A DNA stretch of 64,000 nt from Bipolaris cookei (lineage: Eukaryota; Ascomycota; Dothideomycetes; Pleosporales; Pleosporaceae), in assembly GCA_002286855.1 (NCBI GenBank), contig NRSV01000012.1, positions 434,001 to 498,000 of the forward strand. The letters are read 5' to 3'. Below the pieces are notes generated by a model. The model saw nothing but the letters and a program-made list of their open reading frames with translations, did no database searches and was not told the origin of the DNA. Positions 1-11,013 of this stretch are shown piece after piece; position 1 is the stretch's first letter, and each line of letters opens with the position of its first letter. The translations under genes were made by a program, and so were the position numbers.

Positions 1-807
1 GATCTCAGCTATTACCTCAAGCATACTGGACCATCGCCTACGGAGTCTAAGCACCCTAAACTCCGCCAAAGAAAAAGGAGTATCAAGTTCTTTGGAGCGA
101 AGGAGCGAAAAAAACAGGCATCAGCACATCAAGGAAGTTCTTCTCAAAGATTAGCCAAACAGACACCTATTAATCCCGCTTGGGTGCGCGAGATGAAAAC
201 GTCGGGGGGTGTGAGACACCTGCGGATAGTGATACCAGCGACGGAAAACGAATGCGATATGACAGTCGAACCGGTTCCAGCGCTACCAGTCCAGGGCCAA
301 CAGCACATACGCCATGTCTCGTCCAACGGCTTCGAGGAAGATACGCTGTGTCCGCCTGAGAACTCTGCTGTACAGCATATCCTGTACGGATCATCCGAAG
401 CAGCAATGCGCTCCTTCTCTGAGCCGCACATGACTTATCAAGAACAAGCGCGAGCCCGTAAACTGCGAGATTTGCAGCACGCAAAACGGAAACTAGTGCC
501 TGATAGCTGTTACAGCGGGGCTATCAGAGAGAAATACCGTGACAGTTTTGTTGACGTGCCCGCATGTACGACGGATGTGTTTCACGACGCTATAATGCAT
601 GCGCATGACGATGAGAGTTTTGAAGAAGAGGATTCAGTACGTAAGACGGAAAGACTAGAGGAACGGGTTATGGTACTACAGAGACAGAATATGCGGCTTA
701 TGGAAGCGCTGGCGAGGATTGTAGGCGTGGTGCTGGAACATGATGACTTGGACTGCGAGACGGTGATGAGGGCGTCGTTGCGGGCGCAGATGCTCCGAGA
801 GTTATGA
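1..807 (+). CDS. hypothetical protein, 3' part of a gene cut by the window edge
   Basis: The reading frame is open from the first base to a TGA at 805-807, so the true start lies upstream of the window. The visible part is about 268 residues. It is basic and Ser/Lys-rich at first (positions 55-180), then acidic, and ends in a predicted amphipathic helix or coiled coil (roughly nucleotides 640-745, with regularly spaced Leu, Met and Glu/Arg). No catalytic motif or known domain is recognised, and no membrane segment is visible. It looks like the C-terminal half of an intracellular, partly disordered fungal protein. I see no intron in this part. Function is not assigned. Confidence 0.6.
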   Translation, partial: DLSYYLKHTGPSPTESKHPKLRQRKRSIKFFGAKERKKQASAHQGSSSQRLAKQTPINPAWVREMKTSGGVRHLRIVIPATENECDMTVEPVPALPVQGQQHIRHVSSNGFEEDTLCPPENSAVQHILYGSSEAAMRSFSEPHMTYQEQARARKLRDLQHAKRKLVPDSCYSGAIREKYRDSFVDVPACTTDVFHDAIMHAHDDESFEEEDSVRKTERLEERVMVLQRQNMRLMEALARIVGVVLEHDDLDCETVMRASLRAQMLREL

Positions 808-1243
808 TGTGGTTAGGAAGTGAAGTCGGGGGATCCGAGAATGTAGTAATGATCTAACGCAATATCATGAACACGGACCATGTTTCGGACGATGAAGGCA
901 AAGACTCGTATCGGGGCTGTATTGCTCTAAATATAGAATTTCTTTTGTGGCTGGTTTGCTGTTGTGTCCAAGGATAGAAATGATCCGTCGTCACTCGTCT
1001 TGTTCAGGGCAATGCCAAGCCTCACCGCCAATCCTATCGATAAGCAAACCACGCCCGTTATTTCTTCGCCCTGCTCTTCCATCTTCGCTGCGGGAGAGAC
1101 CCTGTACTCATCTGAGCTTGTAGAATCTTGTTGATACTTCAATTGCGGTTAACTGTACATAAGTCTTTGCCATTCCTGAAGCAACGCATACAAACCATCC
1201 TCGAAATCACCGCCAACTCACACCGACATATACAACCACCACA

Positions 1244-1853
1244 ATGTCTGCTGCAGGAGAAGGCCCGCTCTTTAGCACTGATCTTATATCCCCAGAAGTG
1301 CTCAAGGCACTACCAGAAGGCTACAACTGCCGACCCCTTGAGCGAAAGGACTACGCAAATGGGTTCCTGGATGTACTACGTGTACTTACTACTGTTGGTG
1401 ACATAACTGAAGAGGCAAGTAACATATATATTCTACAAAACGCAGCAAACAAGGAAATGAGGCACTCTCATTTTAAAATCCAGTGTATCTAACACATATT
1501 CTCTCCAGCAATGGAACAAGCGCTATGACTGGATGTCCGCCCGCAACGACGAATACTTCCTCCTCTGCATCACCGACTCGTCCAACGCCATTGTCGGTAC
1601 CGGCGCCCTTATCGTCGAGCGTAAATTCATCCACCAACTCGGTCTCGTCGGACACATTGAGGACATTGCGGTTGCAAAGGACCAGCAGGGCAAGAAGCTC
1701 GGACTGAGAATCATCCAGGCGCTGGATTTCGTCGCGGAGAAGGTTGGGTGCTACAAGACTATTCTGGATTGCTCGGAAGCGAATGAGGGGTTCTATGTCA
1801 AGTGTGGATTCAAGAGGGCAGGGCTCGAGATGGCGCATTACTATGGCAGGTGA
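1244..1853 (+). CDS. GNA1: glucosamine 6-phosphate N-acetyltransferase
   Basis: A 171-residue GNAT-family enzyme that acetylates glucosamine-6-phosphate with acetyl-CoA on the route to UDP-GlcNAc, and so feeds chitin, N-glycan and GPI synthesis. Exons are 1244-1414 and 1509-1853. The N-terminal part matches the Gna1 pattern (PEGYxxRPLxxxDY, then VLTTVGDIT). The C-terminal part carries the acetyl-CoA loop QQGKKLG preceded by HIEDIAV, and a terminal NEGFYVKCGF segment. The length is usual for Gna1. The single intron joins exactly in frame only if its donor is GC (AG|GCAAGT at 1415) with a CAG acceptor at 1506-1508. A GT donor at 1419 throws the second exon out of frame. The start ATG at 1244 sits in a typical A/C-rich leader. 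Confidence 0.93.
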
Positions 1854-2618
1854 AAAGTTTTTAAAAAAGCAATGTGTGATGGGACTTTGATAGGGCGCTT
1901 CTTGCTATCTGCGTCCATTTGACGAGTATGGGTTAGCATTAGACGACATGCTGTGCATGGACATGTATAGAGAGATGTGATAGATTATGTTCGGTTCTGT
2001 CAAGCTTTCTGCGAGTTTTTTTATAGAAATGCAAGTCAAGAGGACAAAATACATGGGGCATACAGCATCATTGAAAAGGATTTTTCGGAGCATCTCTTGG
2101 GACTACGGCTAAAAAAGAGGTTATTATTATTGTTATTGTTATTATTACTGTTATTATTGTTATTATTTTTGTGGTTTAACGTCCTGTCTCAGCCCTAAGG
2201 CTATATAAGACGTGCAAGCTGGTAAGGCTTACAAGTATCTACGCAGTTACATTCAATTTGGTGTAGATCGGGGCAAAAAAAAGGTTGCCGAAATATGTTT
2301 CTTAGGAAAATATCACAACGCTAACTTTGAATTTGTGTTATGTTGGACATGGTTTGGCTGCATTCATGCCAGGAAAACAGTGGAGGGGCTAATGCTCAAT
2401 TTGATCGCTTCGACGCTTGCTCACTAACACCATCTTGACAACAATAATCTTACGCGACAATGGCTTGATTCGCTGCCATGTTTGTGTCAACAAACTTTCT
2501 CTCTCCAAAAATATAGTCCGAAAACCGTATCTCGATAAGTTTTTCACAGATTGTATGAGCCATAAGCGGAAAGAAAAAGGTTACTGCAAATCAGAAAGAG
2601 ATAGTAACACAAGGAGTC
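1854..2618. other. intergenic, no gene seen
   Basis: The space between GNA1 and TRM44 is AT-rich and contains a degenerate TTA/TTG trinucleotide run. Short open frames here look random. The right end should hold the TRM44 promoter. Confidence 0.6.
2120..2170. repeat. TTA/TTG trinucleotide microsatellite
   Basis: About 17 near-perfect trinucleotide units, mostly TTA with interspersed TTG and one ACT, follow an A-run at 2111-2116. The repeat is downstream of GNA1 and non-coding. It would be expected to vary in length between isolates. Confidence 0.85.
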
Positions 2619-4499
2619 ATGGCGCAGGAAAAACCTAAAATCCTAGATCACAAGAGCGCAACACAAGAAAACCAAGAACAAGAGACACCGCCAGCAATGC
2701 AATCAACAGCGGCAGTACCATGTGCATCTCCACCAGAGATCCCAGGCGACAAATTCGCACCCTACAATAGCACCTCATGGCCCAAGATCCCCTCTGGACT
2801 TCCTCCCGATCTCTGGACCCCCATACAATGCGCACCCGCCAACTTCACACCCGACCACTTCTTATCTGTGTGCCATAATCTACTCGAAAATCCCAATCTC
2901 ACAGCCTCGCATCTTTCCCGTGCAGAACTTTCGTACACCAGCTTCACAGACGCAACATTCAACCCGCAGGCCGAGACGCCTGAGGAACTCGCTGGCATCA
3001 TTAAGCACCTGCGCCCAGAATGTCGGCCACGGTTGCTTCAAGGTAGGCTGCCAGGATATACGCTTGACTACACAGTTGTGCGCAAACTGGTGCCGCGGAA
3101 TCCCAAATTGGACGATGCACTTATGCAGACTTGTCATTTGTTTGTTTCGGAGGAGGACGTCACTGTTGTTGCTGCGGATGAAGAAAGAGAAGAGACAGTC
3201 AAGGCAGAAAGATACATGGTCATCTACATCCCGCACGTAGACGACACTGAAAATGGTGCCGAAGCGATTCCCTACTACCATCCTAAAGTCCGCGCTTTAG
3301 CAATCCTGTACATATATTTCCCTGCGGAATCTAACATACCCTCTAGCCTGAAGTCACCAGGCTTGCTATCCATCTACTACAATCTTTTCCCCCAGGTACC
3401 GCTGGACAATCGGCTCGAACGTACAGCACTCAAACTCGCAGAGATAATACACAAGCATGCGCGTGGACGACAGGCAGGCTACAAGAAACGCGTACATCAT
3501 GATCAGATCATCGGACAAAAAAGATTCCAAGATACGTATGCGTACCTAAAAGGTAAATACGCAAAAGATCTCATCACCGCATGGATCGAGCAAACACCAC
3601 CCGAAAAACATGTCTTCGAGGATCTAGGTATCGCCGCCTTTCTCGAAGAACTCTGGGTAGACATGTACGGCGGCGAAGCCAACCCCCAAGCACCTGACGA
3701 TGACGTGTCCAAATCTCAAAGAAAGAAAGCAGCACAATCAAACTTCCCCGGCTTCGTAGATATAGGCTGCGGTAACGGCCTCCTTGTCTTCATTCTAACC
3801 ACCCAAGGCTGGTCCGGCTGGGGTTTCGACGCGCGCCACAGAAAATCCTGGGATACATTTCCTACATCGCACGCTGAGAAACTGAGGAAAATGTTACTCG
3901 TACCAGCTATCATCCAACCATCTCCTTCTCTTTCACCCATCATCCCCGAAACCCCTTCGTCTACGACAACGACATCCTATCACAACGGTATCTTCCCCCC
4001 ACAAACCTTCATAATTAGCAACCACGCCGACGAACTTACACCCTGGACCCCTCTCCTCGCATATCTAAATTCCTCTCCCTTCATCGCTATACCATGTTGC
4101 AGCCATGATCTAGGCGGCACGCGGTTCCGCGCGCCGGTGCATGTTAAACACCTTGTTACAGACCTGGCGACTGAGAAGATGGGGAAGAAGAATAAGCAGC
4201 CGTCTGCGTATGCGAGTCTGTGCTCTTGGGTATGTCATTTTGCGGAGGAGACAGGGTTTGAGGTTGAGAAGGAGTATTTGAGGATTCCTAGTACGAGGAA
4301 TGTGGCGGTAGTGGGGAGGAAGCGGGTAGCAGACAAGGAGGGGGATGTGCAAGGCGGTGATTTAGGGATCGAGGAAAGATTAAGGTTCTTAAGGGAATTG
4401 GTTGAAAAGGAGATGGGTGGCTTGAGTGTTGAGCAGGTAGGAACTATGTGGATGAAGAGTGGGGATGGCTTGCTGAAGCCAGGAAAAGGCGGACATTGA
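2619..4499 (+). CDS. TRM44: tRNA-Ser (uridine-44 2'-O)-methyltransferase
   Basis: A 626-residue, single-exon SAM-dependent methyltransferase of the Trm44 family, which 2'-O-methylates U44 in the variable arm of cytosolic tRNA-Ser. Methyltransferase motif I is DIGCGNG at residues 381-387, followed by the family pattern WSGWGFDARxRKSWD. Further C-terminal are the SNHADELTPW and PCCSHDLGG segments typical of Trm44. A long N-terminal region (about 1-370) contains PGYTLDYTVV and a lineage-specific Pro/Glu-rich leader. The frame is uninterrupted and the length matches fungal homologues. The first ATG at 2619 follows a stop-rich leader. It is convergent with RPS10. Confidence 0.92.
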   Translation: MAQEKPKILDHKSATQENQEQETPPAMQSTAAVPCASPPEIPGDKFAPYNSTSWPKIPSGLPPDLWTPIQCAPANFTPDHFLSVCHNLLENPNLTASHLSRAELSYTSFTDATFNPQAETPEELAGIIKHLRPECRPRLLQGRLPGYTLDYTVVRKLVPRNPKLDDALMQTCHLFVSEEDVTVVAADEEREETVKAERYMVIYIPHVDDTENGAEAIPYYHPKVRALAILYIYFPAESNIPSSLKSPGLLSIYYNLFPQVPLDNRLERTALKLAEIIHKHARGRQAGYKKRVHHDQIIGQKRFQDTYAYLKGKYAKDLITAWIEQTPPEKHVFEDLGIAAFLEELWVDMYGGEANPQAPDDDVSKSQRKKAAQSNFPGFVDIGCGNGLLVFILTTQGWSGWGFDARHRKSWDTFPTSHAEKLRKMLLVPAIIQPSPSLSPIIPETPSSTTTTSYHNGIFPPQTFIISNHADELTPWTPLLAYLNSSPFIAIPCCSHDLGGTRFRAPVHVKHLVTDLATEKMGKKNKQPSAYASLCSWVCHFAEETGFEVEKEYLRIPSTRNVAVVGRKRVADKEGDVQGGDLGIEERLRFLRELVEKEMGGLSVEQVGTMWMKSGDGLLKPGKGGH

Positions 4500-4760
4500 A
4501 GGCATCGGTTGCAACGACTCTTCGTCAAAGTGACCATGGAGCAACTTGTAACGAAAAAAAATTGAAGAATCACCGAAGCGTATGGGGTATCATTGAGAAC
4601 ACGGTCATCTAAAATTGCGACATCGCAACTCAGACGAGCGATCCATTCGTAGTATCATCCGGTCATTTCGCCGTATCCGAACCCATTTTGTTATGCAGTA
4701 AAGCCCGACATGAAGATGAAACGATATCTAGCCCTACTCCGAAAAGCCCTCTCAACTGCT

Positions 4761-5595
4761 TTAAGAAGCAGGAGCAGCACCACGGCCACGTCCGAATCCA
4801 CCACGGAACTCAGGCTTGAACTCGCCGGGAGCACCGCCCTCGCCCTTCTCGCCCTGGTCACGGCGGCGGTACTCACCACGGTCACCGCCACGGCCACCAC
4901 GGCCTCCACCACGGCGCTCACGGTCGTCACCGCCGAGCATGCCTCGGGGAGGAGCAGAGCGCTGCTGCTTGATGTGGGTCTGGGGAACAATCTCGGCAGG
5001 GAGGTGGAGCCATTCACGGAGGTAGTCGAGACCCTCGGGGGTGAGGGTGTAGTAGTAGTATTGCCATGAGAAGCGGGTCTTAAGGTAACCGCGGGAGGTC
5101 AAAGACTGGCCTGCTGACTGTTAGGAACCAACGTGGGGTTGCGGCGTAGCACATGTTACTGACAAGCTTTCTGTCTATAGTTAGCAAATCAATCACATTT
5201 CAACACAGAAATAATACGCACGATGACGAAAAGGTTCTTGGTGTCAATCTCTCCGTGCTTGGGGAGGTTGAAGTCCTTCTTTGCGACCAGTACGCCCTCT
5301 GTGGTGACCGTGTGTCAGCCTATCCTTGTGATTTGCAGCAAAGCCGCCAAAATGTATAAGTGTGCCATAGCCATGGCTCGAATGCGTGGAGATACTAACC
5401 TCGGAAGAGGTATCTGTGAAATAACTGTTAGCAGTCTGATTCAATTGAATATATACTGAAAGGCCAAGGGAAGCTCAGGAATCAAGTCGGAATATTTCAT
5501 GCGAAACTCAGAACTCGACTGCGCGAGTTCCCAGGACGGTTGCAGAGGTGGACTAACTCGTGGATCGCCTTGCGGTCGGCCTTGGGGATAAGCAT
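4761..5595 (-). CDS. RPS10: 40S ribosomal protein eS10 (four exons, one a 14-nt microexon)
   Basis: A 161-residue small-subunit ribosomal protein. Exons on the minus strand are 5595-5558, 5413-5400, 5298-5222 and 5117-4761. The first exon encodes MLIPKADRKAIH, the 14-nt second exon supplies the bases for EYLFRE, and the third gives GVLVAKKDFNLPKHGE. The last holds the conserved SLTSRGYLKTRFSWQYYYY core and LTPEGLDYLREWLHLP, then an Arg/Gly-rich tail usual for eS10. Phases are 2, 1 and 0 and every junction has a GT donor (GTTAGT, GTTAGT, GTGCGT) and an AG acceptor. The ATG at 5595 is 339 bp from the SDE2 start, so the two genes share a divergent promoter. Plus-strand open frames across the last exon are artefacts of its GC-rich codons. 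Confidence 0.93.
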
Positions 5596-5934
5596 CTTGA
5601 CGGTTTACGAAAAGACTCGGGGATGCTTGGACTGGTTGGTGAGGTCGATGAGGAGAAGTTCGCCGGATGTAGGCATTTCGACGGAAGGGTGCGCGACTAA
5701 TCTAAGCGAGGCGCTATGACCATCTGTGCCAAGTCGCGCGCCTATGTCTTTAGTACCACCGCCTGCTTCAACACCAATCCAACCTTCACACCACATACAC
5801 AGGCACGCACGCACGCAAAAACTAGCATACAGCAATAACAACACTCGACCTGCACCTGACTACTGGCACGAACAAAAAAACACGGATAGACCCCGCTCCG
5901 ACTCACAACTCCATACCCACGATAAACCGCTATC
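5596..5934. promoter_or_regulatory. shared divergent promoter of RPS10 and SDE2
   Basis: There is no coding sequence between the two divergent start codons. It must carry both promoters and 5' leaders. A CA-rich, CT-rich stretch (about 5790-5930) precedes SDE2. I did not identify specific factor sites. Confidence 0.55.
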
Positions 5935-6753
5935 ATGGAAGTCGCCACCAAGTCGCCCGTCACGGTCATCGTCAACAGCATCCGTGGTCAAAACATCGCC
6001 TTTGCTACCGAGAAGAATGCACCTCTCAGCTCCATCTACGAAACGCTTTACAAACGCGCACCATGGATCCAGAACTCATCTTACATCCTCACCACAAACT
6101 CGCGTCGATCAGTCTGCCATGACAAGGCCCCTGTCTCATCACTGCTCTCTTCGCCAGCCGACACATTCCTATCCCTGCGTCTGACTGTACCTCTATGCGG
6201 TGGAAAGGGTGGTTTCGGATCCATCTTGCGCGCGCAAGGTGGCCGCATGTCGTCGCGCAAGAAGAAGCAGGGTGATGTGAACGGATCCTCTCGCAATTTG
6301 GACGGACGGCGTCTGCGGACAGTCACAGAAGCTAAGGCGCTTGCCGAATACCTAGCCATCAAGCCTGAGATGGAGCAGAGAGCAAGGGAGGAGCGTCGAA
6401 AGAAGTTGGAAGACATTGTCGCCAGCACGGAGCGCAAACAGGAGGAGTTGCAATACAGCAGGGGCACAGCACGTTTAGATGGACAGTGGGTGGAAAACAA
6501 AGAAGAGGCCGAGAGCAAGACCCGTGAAGCTATCGAGAAGATGCTCATGGCACAGAGAGAGAGCTCAGAAGAGGAAGACGAAGCGGAGGCTCAACCAGCG
6601 GCTTCGGCATCAAAGCCTGTTCAGCAGCGGGCCATGTTTGGTTGGGACGACGAGGATGATGAGTTTATGAGTGATAGCGAAGACGACGACGATGTTTCTG
6701 AAGAGGATGCGAAGTCCGTAATTGAGGGCAAAGGAAAAGCTAGGGCTGTCTGA
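5935..6753 (+). CDS. SDE2: Sde2 splicing/silencing factor with ubiquitin-like N-terminus
   Basis: A 272-residue protein of the Sde2 family. In fission yeast the N-terminal ubiquitin-like fold is cleaved after a Gly-Gly pair, and the C-terminal product (starting Lys-Gly-Gly) joins the spliceosome to help splice selected introns. Here the processing site is intact: GG at residues 89-90 followed by KGG at 91-93 and FGSILRAQGGRMSSRKK. A helical, charged domain follows (about 115-210, with RRLRTVTEAKALAEYL and ERRKKLEDI). The C-terminus is acidic (about 215-265, GWDDEDDEF). It is a single exon, starts at the first in-frame ATG, and is transcribed away from RPS10. Confidence 0.9.
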   Translation: MEVATKSPVTVIVNSIRGQNIAFATEKNAPLSSIYETLYKRAPWIQNSSYILTTNSRRSVCHDKAPVSSLLSSPADTFLSLRLTVPLCGGKGGFGSILRAQGGRMSSRKKKQGDVNGSSRNLDGRRLRTVTEAKALAEYLAIKPEMEQRAREERRKKLEDIVASTERKQEELQYSRGTARLDGQWVENKEEAESKTREAIEKMLMAQRESSEEEDEAEAQPAASASKPVQQRAMFGWDDEDDEFMSDSEDDDDVSEEDAKSVIEGKGKARAV

Positions 6754-7333
6754 TTTCTTTCCAGTTGGCTACATCATTTGACGCGATTCGAGTTTGTAAT
6801 GCACAATAGGACGTTTGGCAATCGTGCTCTTTTTTTTCTGTAGATACCCAATATTACATCGTTCTCAGTTCACAGCCCCAAGTATCCGTTCTAGCTCCCG
6901 CTCACGAGCACTCTATACATAATAGCCAATGGCTCATTTAACTTGCTGTACAGGTTAACTCTAGATTACCTTTTTGATGACTTCGGCTCTGCCAAGCCAC
7001 ATTGGTCGTGTCCAGGACCAATCGTCCAGATGATATTACCATTCGCCCTACCACGTATTGTTATCGTCCAGATATCAAGTATGTGCGCCAATGGTCGTTG
7101 AATTGTTTCAATGCATGACCGTTATCCCAACCAGATGCTCGGTATTGGCCGATAGGCAACAAGTATCCCAGAAAGCGGCATGATACCGGGCTATTGTTAT
7201 CGGCTCTCCGACCCGCCCTTTCCCCACACCCAGGGCGCCTATCATGCCATCCCGTTCCTTTACACGCCGACTTCCATGAGCTGGGTCGCAATGTATTCCT
7301 TTACTCCTATTTCTCCCTCTTCCTTACTACAAA
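6754..7333. other. intergenic, no gene seen
   Basis: The space between SDE2 and the M20 hydrolase holds no convincing frame, RNA gene or repeat. A CT-rich leader (about 7295-7330) directly precedes the next start codon. Confidence 0.6.
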
Positions 7334-8902
7334 ATGGCTTCACTGACTAACAGAGCCCCCGTTGTTCTTCGCAACGCGTGCAGACGCTACCCCGCTCTGA
7401 GCACACGACTGAATGCAAGAGCAAGAATGGGGCACGAACATGCGAGGAGCTTTACCAATTCGCCAAGATGGCAGATCAGAACGAAGGAGATGAGTGACGA
7501 CACGGTGAGGGAACTGAAGGTTAGCCAAGCAAGATTGATGAATGATATCCACCATAGCTGCCAATGGGGCATAGGCGAGCGGTGGGGAGAGTGAGTATTC
7601 AGGAGCATTTATGGCTCGTTGCAAGCTGACAGTTGCAGCAAGCCGACAGAAACTGGAATGAGTCGGCTCGCACTCTCCGAAGCTGACAAGGCTGCACGTG
7701 ACTGGTTTGTCCAGACGACAAAAGAGTTGGGTTGTGAAGTCACCATTGATAATATGGGCAACACGTTCGCAGTCCGGCCAGGGCTGAGGAATGATAAGCC
7801 ACCAACGTTTGTCGGAAGCCATCTCGATACTCAACCAACTGGTGGACGGTATGACGGTATTCTTGGCGTCACTGCCGGCATCGAGATGTTGAGAGTGCTT
7901 GCCGAAAACTGGACTGAGACGGAGTATCCCGTTGGCGTAGTGAACTGGACCAATGAAGAAGGCGCTCGATTCCCAATGTCTATGGTTTCAAGTGGGGTGT
8001 GGGCAGGAGCTATACCACTAGAGACTGCGCACAACCTTCGTGAAGTACATCCAGGAACGTCAACTATGAAGTCTGAACTCGAACGTATCGGTTACCTAGG
8101 AGATATACCAGCTAGTTATGAAGCCACGCCTATGGCAGCGCACTTTGAGCTACATATCGAGCAGGGTCCGCTGCTGGAGATGGCAAACAAGAAGATCGGT
8201 GTGGTCACCTCGGTTCAGGCGTATAAGTGGTTTACGATCAAAGTAAAGGGGCGAGATACACACACTGGAACTACCGATCTCAAGTCACGGGCAGACGCTC
8301 TGTTGACGACGAGCAAAATGATACTGCACTCTCACCGTCTGGCCACCGCGAACAATGCACTAGCATCAACAGGCATATTGAACCTGAAGCCCGGCTCTAC
8401 AAACACAGTCCCAGGAGAAGTCACTTTTAGCCTGGATATCCGTGCTCCGAAGGACGAAACGGTCGAGAAGATGAAAGAGATGATCCTTCGCGACTTTACT
8501 AAGATTGCAGCAGGCGAAGATGTGGAAGGTTCCAATTATGGCTGTACATCTGGCCTACCGCTCACCGTGGAAATTGCAGAGGACTTTGACAGCCCGGCGA
8601 CGAAATTCCACGTCGATTGCATATCTTCTGTGCGCCAATCTGCGAGCAACATTGTTGGGCCTCATCTCTCAATGGAAATGACATCTGGTGCTGGACACGA
8701 TAGCGTGTACACGAGTAAGCGTTGTCCGACGAGCATGATCTTTGTCCCATGCAGAGAAGGTGTGAGTCACAACCCCAGGGAATTCTGCAAAGAGGAAGAC
8801 TGCGCCTTGGGCGCACAAGTCTTGTTGCAAAGCGTCATCAGATTTGATCGCATGAGAGACGAGAGAAGAGTATCTTGGAAGCAAGAGCCATATACTTTGT
8901 AA
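7334..8902 (+). CDS. N-carbamoyl-L-amino acid hydrolase / beta-ureidopropionase-like (M20 family)
   Basis: A 506-residue Zn-dependent amidohydrolase of the hydantoinase/carbamoylase subfamily, related to bacterial N-carbamoyl amino-acid hydrolases, allantoate amidohydrolases and yeast Pyd3-type beta-alanine synthase. Exons are 7334-7590 and 7639-8902, joined in phase 2 by a 48-nt GTGAGT...CAG intron. Metal ligands are visible in GSHLDTQPTGG (His147, Asp149), the bridging Asp158 of RYDG, and the NEEGARF pair (Glu192/193). HIEQGPLLE and the terminal HDSVY and CREGVSHNPRE segments complete the family pattern. The N-terminus (about 35 residues, Arg-rich, no acid until residue 35) resembles a mitochondrial presequence. 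The exact substrate (carbamoyl amino acid or ureidopropionate) cannot be told from sequence. Confidence 0.88.
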
Positions 8903-9896
8903 TTTCCAACGACACAATCTGTAAAGTAAGAGGGGGTTGATCAGTATGAGTACTGGACTGTGTTATACATCCATTGGCTGGTTAGGTCTATTCTTGCAGG
9001 AATTGGAGGTTTTTACTCAATCTTAACACGAAATAGGATTGTACAGTAGTAGACAGTGGCTCTACTAATACTGGGTACAGAGGCCTATGTCAAGAGCTAT
9101 ACATAAACTCGACAGGGCGCTGTAGCACACGATCGCTCCGTGTGAGCTCTCCTAAGATCTCATACAACCCTCTACCAATCAGATGTGTACCCCACCTCTC
9201 TTGTCTTGCTATCTCGGCCTTCTTACGCGAATGTTGTTGTGGTCGCTTCTTGTAATGTTCTAGCGCCCTGGCGCTAGTTACCATGGGCTGCGGTTATCAG
9301 CGGAGGTCTCTCAAAATGTCGAGTATTATTCCAGAAAAATGGCAGTTTAGGTCTTTGCAACTAAGCAATGCACATTCTGGGGACGGAACATCTCGTGTAT
9401 CCGAGCTGCGGGTCAAGGACTAGACTCGACAGAAAACAGCTGATGAATCTACCAAAAGTACTTGGCAAACTGTACATGAATATGCGCCAACTGTCGGTAC
9501 TTGTGCTACACGCTTTCTAAGCCTCCTTTAAACCTAGGGGCTACCTTGGCTATGGCGAAGACACTTAAAAATACTGGGAAAAAGCAAGGCTTGCGGTTCC
9601 GTACCCGACGGCTGTCTGGGCCTGGTTCGCCAGTAGCCCCTCAGGCAGAATACGGCTTGTCCTCTGCGCCATCATGCAACAGTGTCACGAATACAGATAA
9701 GTTTATTGGTGGCGGCGGACTGGTCCAATGTGGGACAACCATGTGCCCGCATACAGCAAGGCTGAGGCGCCTGTTCAGCTCGAGTACAGGGGTAGCCGAA
9801 AGGCAGACACAGTACCTGTATGCGCTGCGGCCCCTCGCCTCACAATCATATACGATACATGGAAACTAGGTATTGCATTGTTTATCACCAGTCGCA
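8903..9896. other. intergenic, no gene seen
   Basis: About 1 kb without a convincing gene. A 64-codon minus-strand frame (9090-9284) and a 122-codon plus-strand frame (9501-9869) have no recognisable motif or supporting splice structure. Confidence 0.5.
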
Positions 9897-11013
9897 ATGT
9901 TCCCGAAGTCTGGTATCTTGTTTTTACTCCTAGCAGGACTGGCTCTTGCAAGAGATATTCCACAGGTACCAGTGCAGACATCCACATCACCTTCACTAGC
10001 ACCAGCGAGCGCAATCACCCCCGCCCCACTTGCACACGAAGATGTTTTCAAAAGAGCGATCGGAACATGTGGTTTTATTCGTGGTGACTCAGGTATTTAC
10101 AGTCTCCCATTATACCTGTGCCTGACAGCCAACAACTCACACCCGACACAGCGTCGCCTGTGACTTGCGGAGCTGGATACAACTGCATCACGACCGTCAG
10201 AGCTCAGTTTGCATTCGCATGTTGCAACAATATAGAATGCGTGGACGACTGGAGCTACTGTCGTCCGTTTGGCCAAACAGACTGCATGGGCAACAATCTT
10301 GACGACGAGACTTGCTCACGGATCTTTGGGTCGATACTTCAATGGTTAGTATCGCCATCTATAACCTCCTCTTGCGATTGCTAAAGACATCAACCAGTTC
10401 GGAATCAGCGCCCTACTGCGTTACTTATGCGCGTAGTTCTACTCTCAGCGATTCAACCACTTTTGTTTCGTTGACGTGCGGGACGACTTCGGAAGACGTT
10501 CTTCTCCTTGCGACAGTAACGAATGGCGCAAAGCAGACTGGATCTGTCAAACCCGCCGAGGAAACCGAGGCTACAGATCCCCTTCCCGGCTTCCCATCGA
10601 TTCCGAATTTGTCGTCGCCGACTGGAACAACGTCTACTACTCGCAACTCTCCTGCGCCTAGCAGTTCAAGTTCAAGCGAACCCGCACTGAGCACCAGGTC
10701 GATCGTTATAATCTCTGTGGTTGGCGCTGTGGTAATCTTTGCGGGTGTGGGAATCGGATGGTGTTGTTGGCGCAAGAAGGTAAACGAATGGTGGCGCAAG
10801 AGAAGACAGCGCAATGCACATATCATTGATCCGTCCAGGATACCCCAAGCAGATTATCAGCCAACTGTTCCGGGGTCGATACAGTCGTGGAGGACTAGGA
10901 CACCGTTTGGCGCGAATCCTGATGTGGATCCATCTGTGCATGGAAGTGTTTATGGTGGAAGAAGCGTGAATGGGGCGGTACCGAGGCCGATGGCGACGGT
11001 GCATGAGCGGTAG
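9897..11013 (+). CDS. secretory-pathway Cys-rich single-pass membrane protein, function unknown
   Basis: A predicted 334-residue type I membrane protein from exons 9897-10092, 10152-10344 and 10398-11013 (phases 1 and 2; GTATTT and GTTAGT donors). The first 19 residues form a classic signal peptide (FPKSGILFLLLAGLALA). A Cys-rich ectodomain follows (about 60-160), with Cys pairs including ACCNN and the patterns TCGAGYNC and DDETC. This layout recurs in many filamentous ascomycete wall-associated or sensor-like proteins. A Ser/Thr/Pro-rich stalk (about 195-228) leads to one membrane span (about 231-252), then a basic cytosolic start (RKKVNEWWRKRRQR) and a Pro/Gly/Ser tail. It resembles WSC-type stress-sensor architecture but has no recognisable WSC domain. 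The function is unassigned. Confidence 0.78.

Noticed and set aside
4710..5069. Plus-strand Ala/Thr-rich frame
   Set aside because: It is antisense to the last exon of RPS10 and arises from its Arg/Gly codons.
9090..9284. 64-codon basic minus-strand frame that could be a transposon scrap
   Set aside because: No terminal repeats, catalytic motif or second copy in the window.
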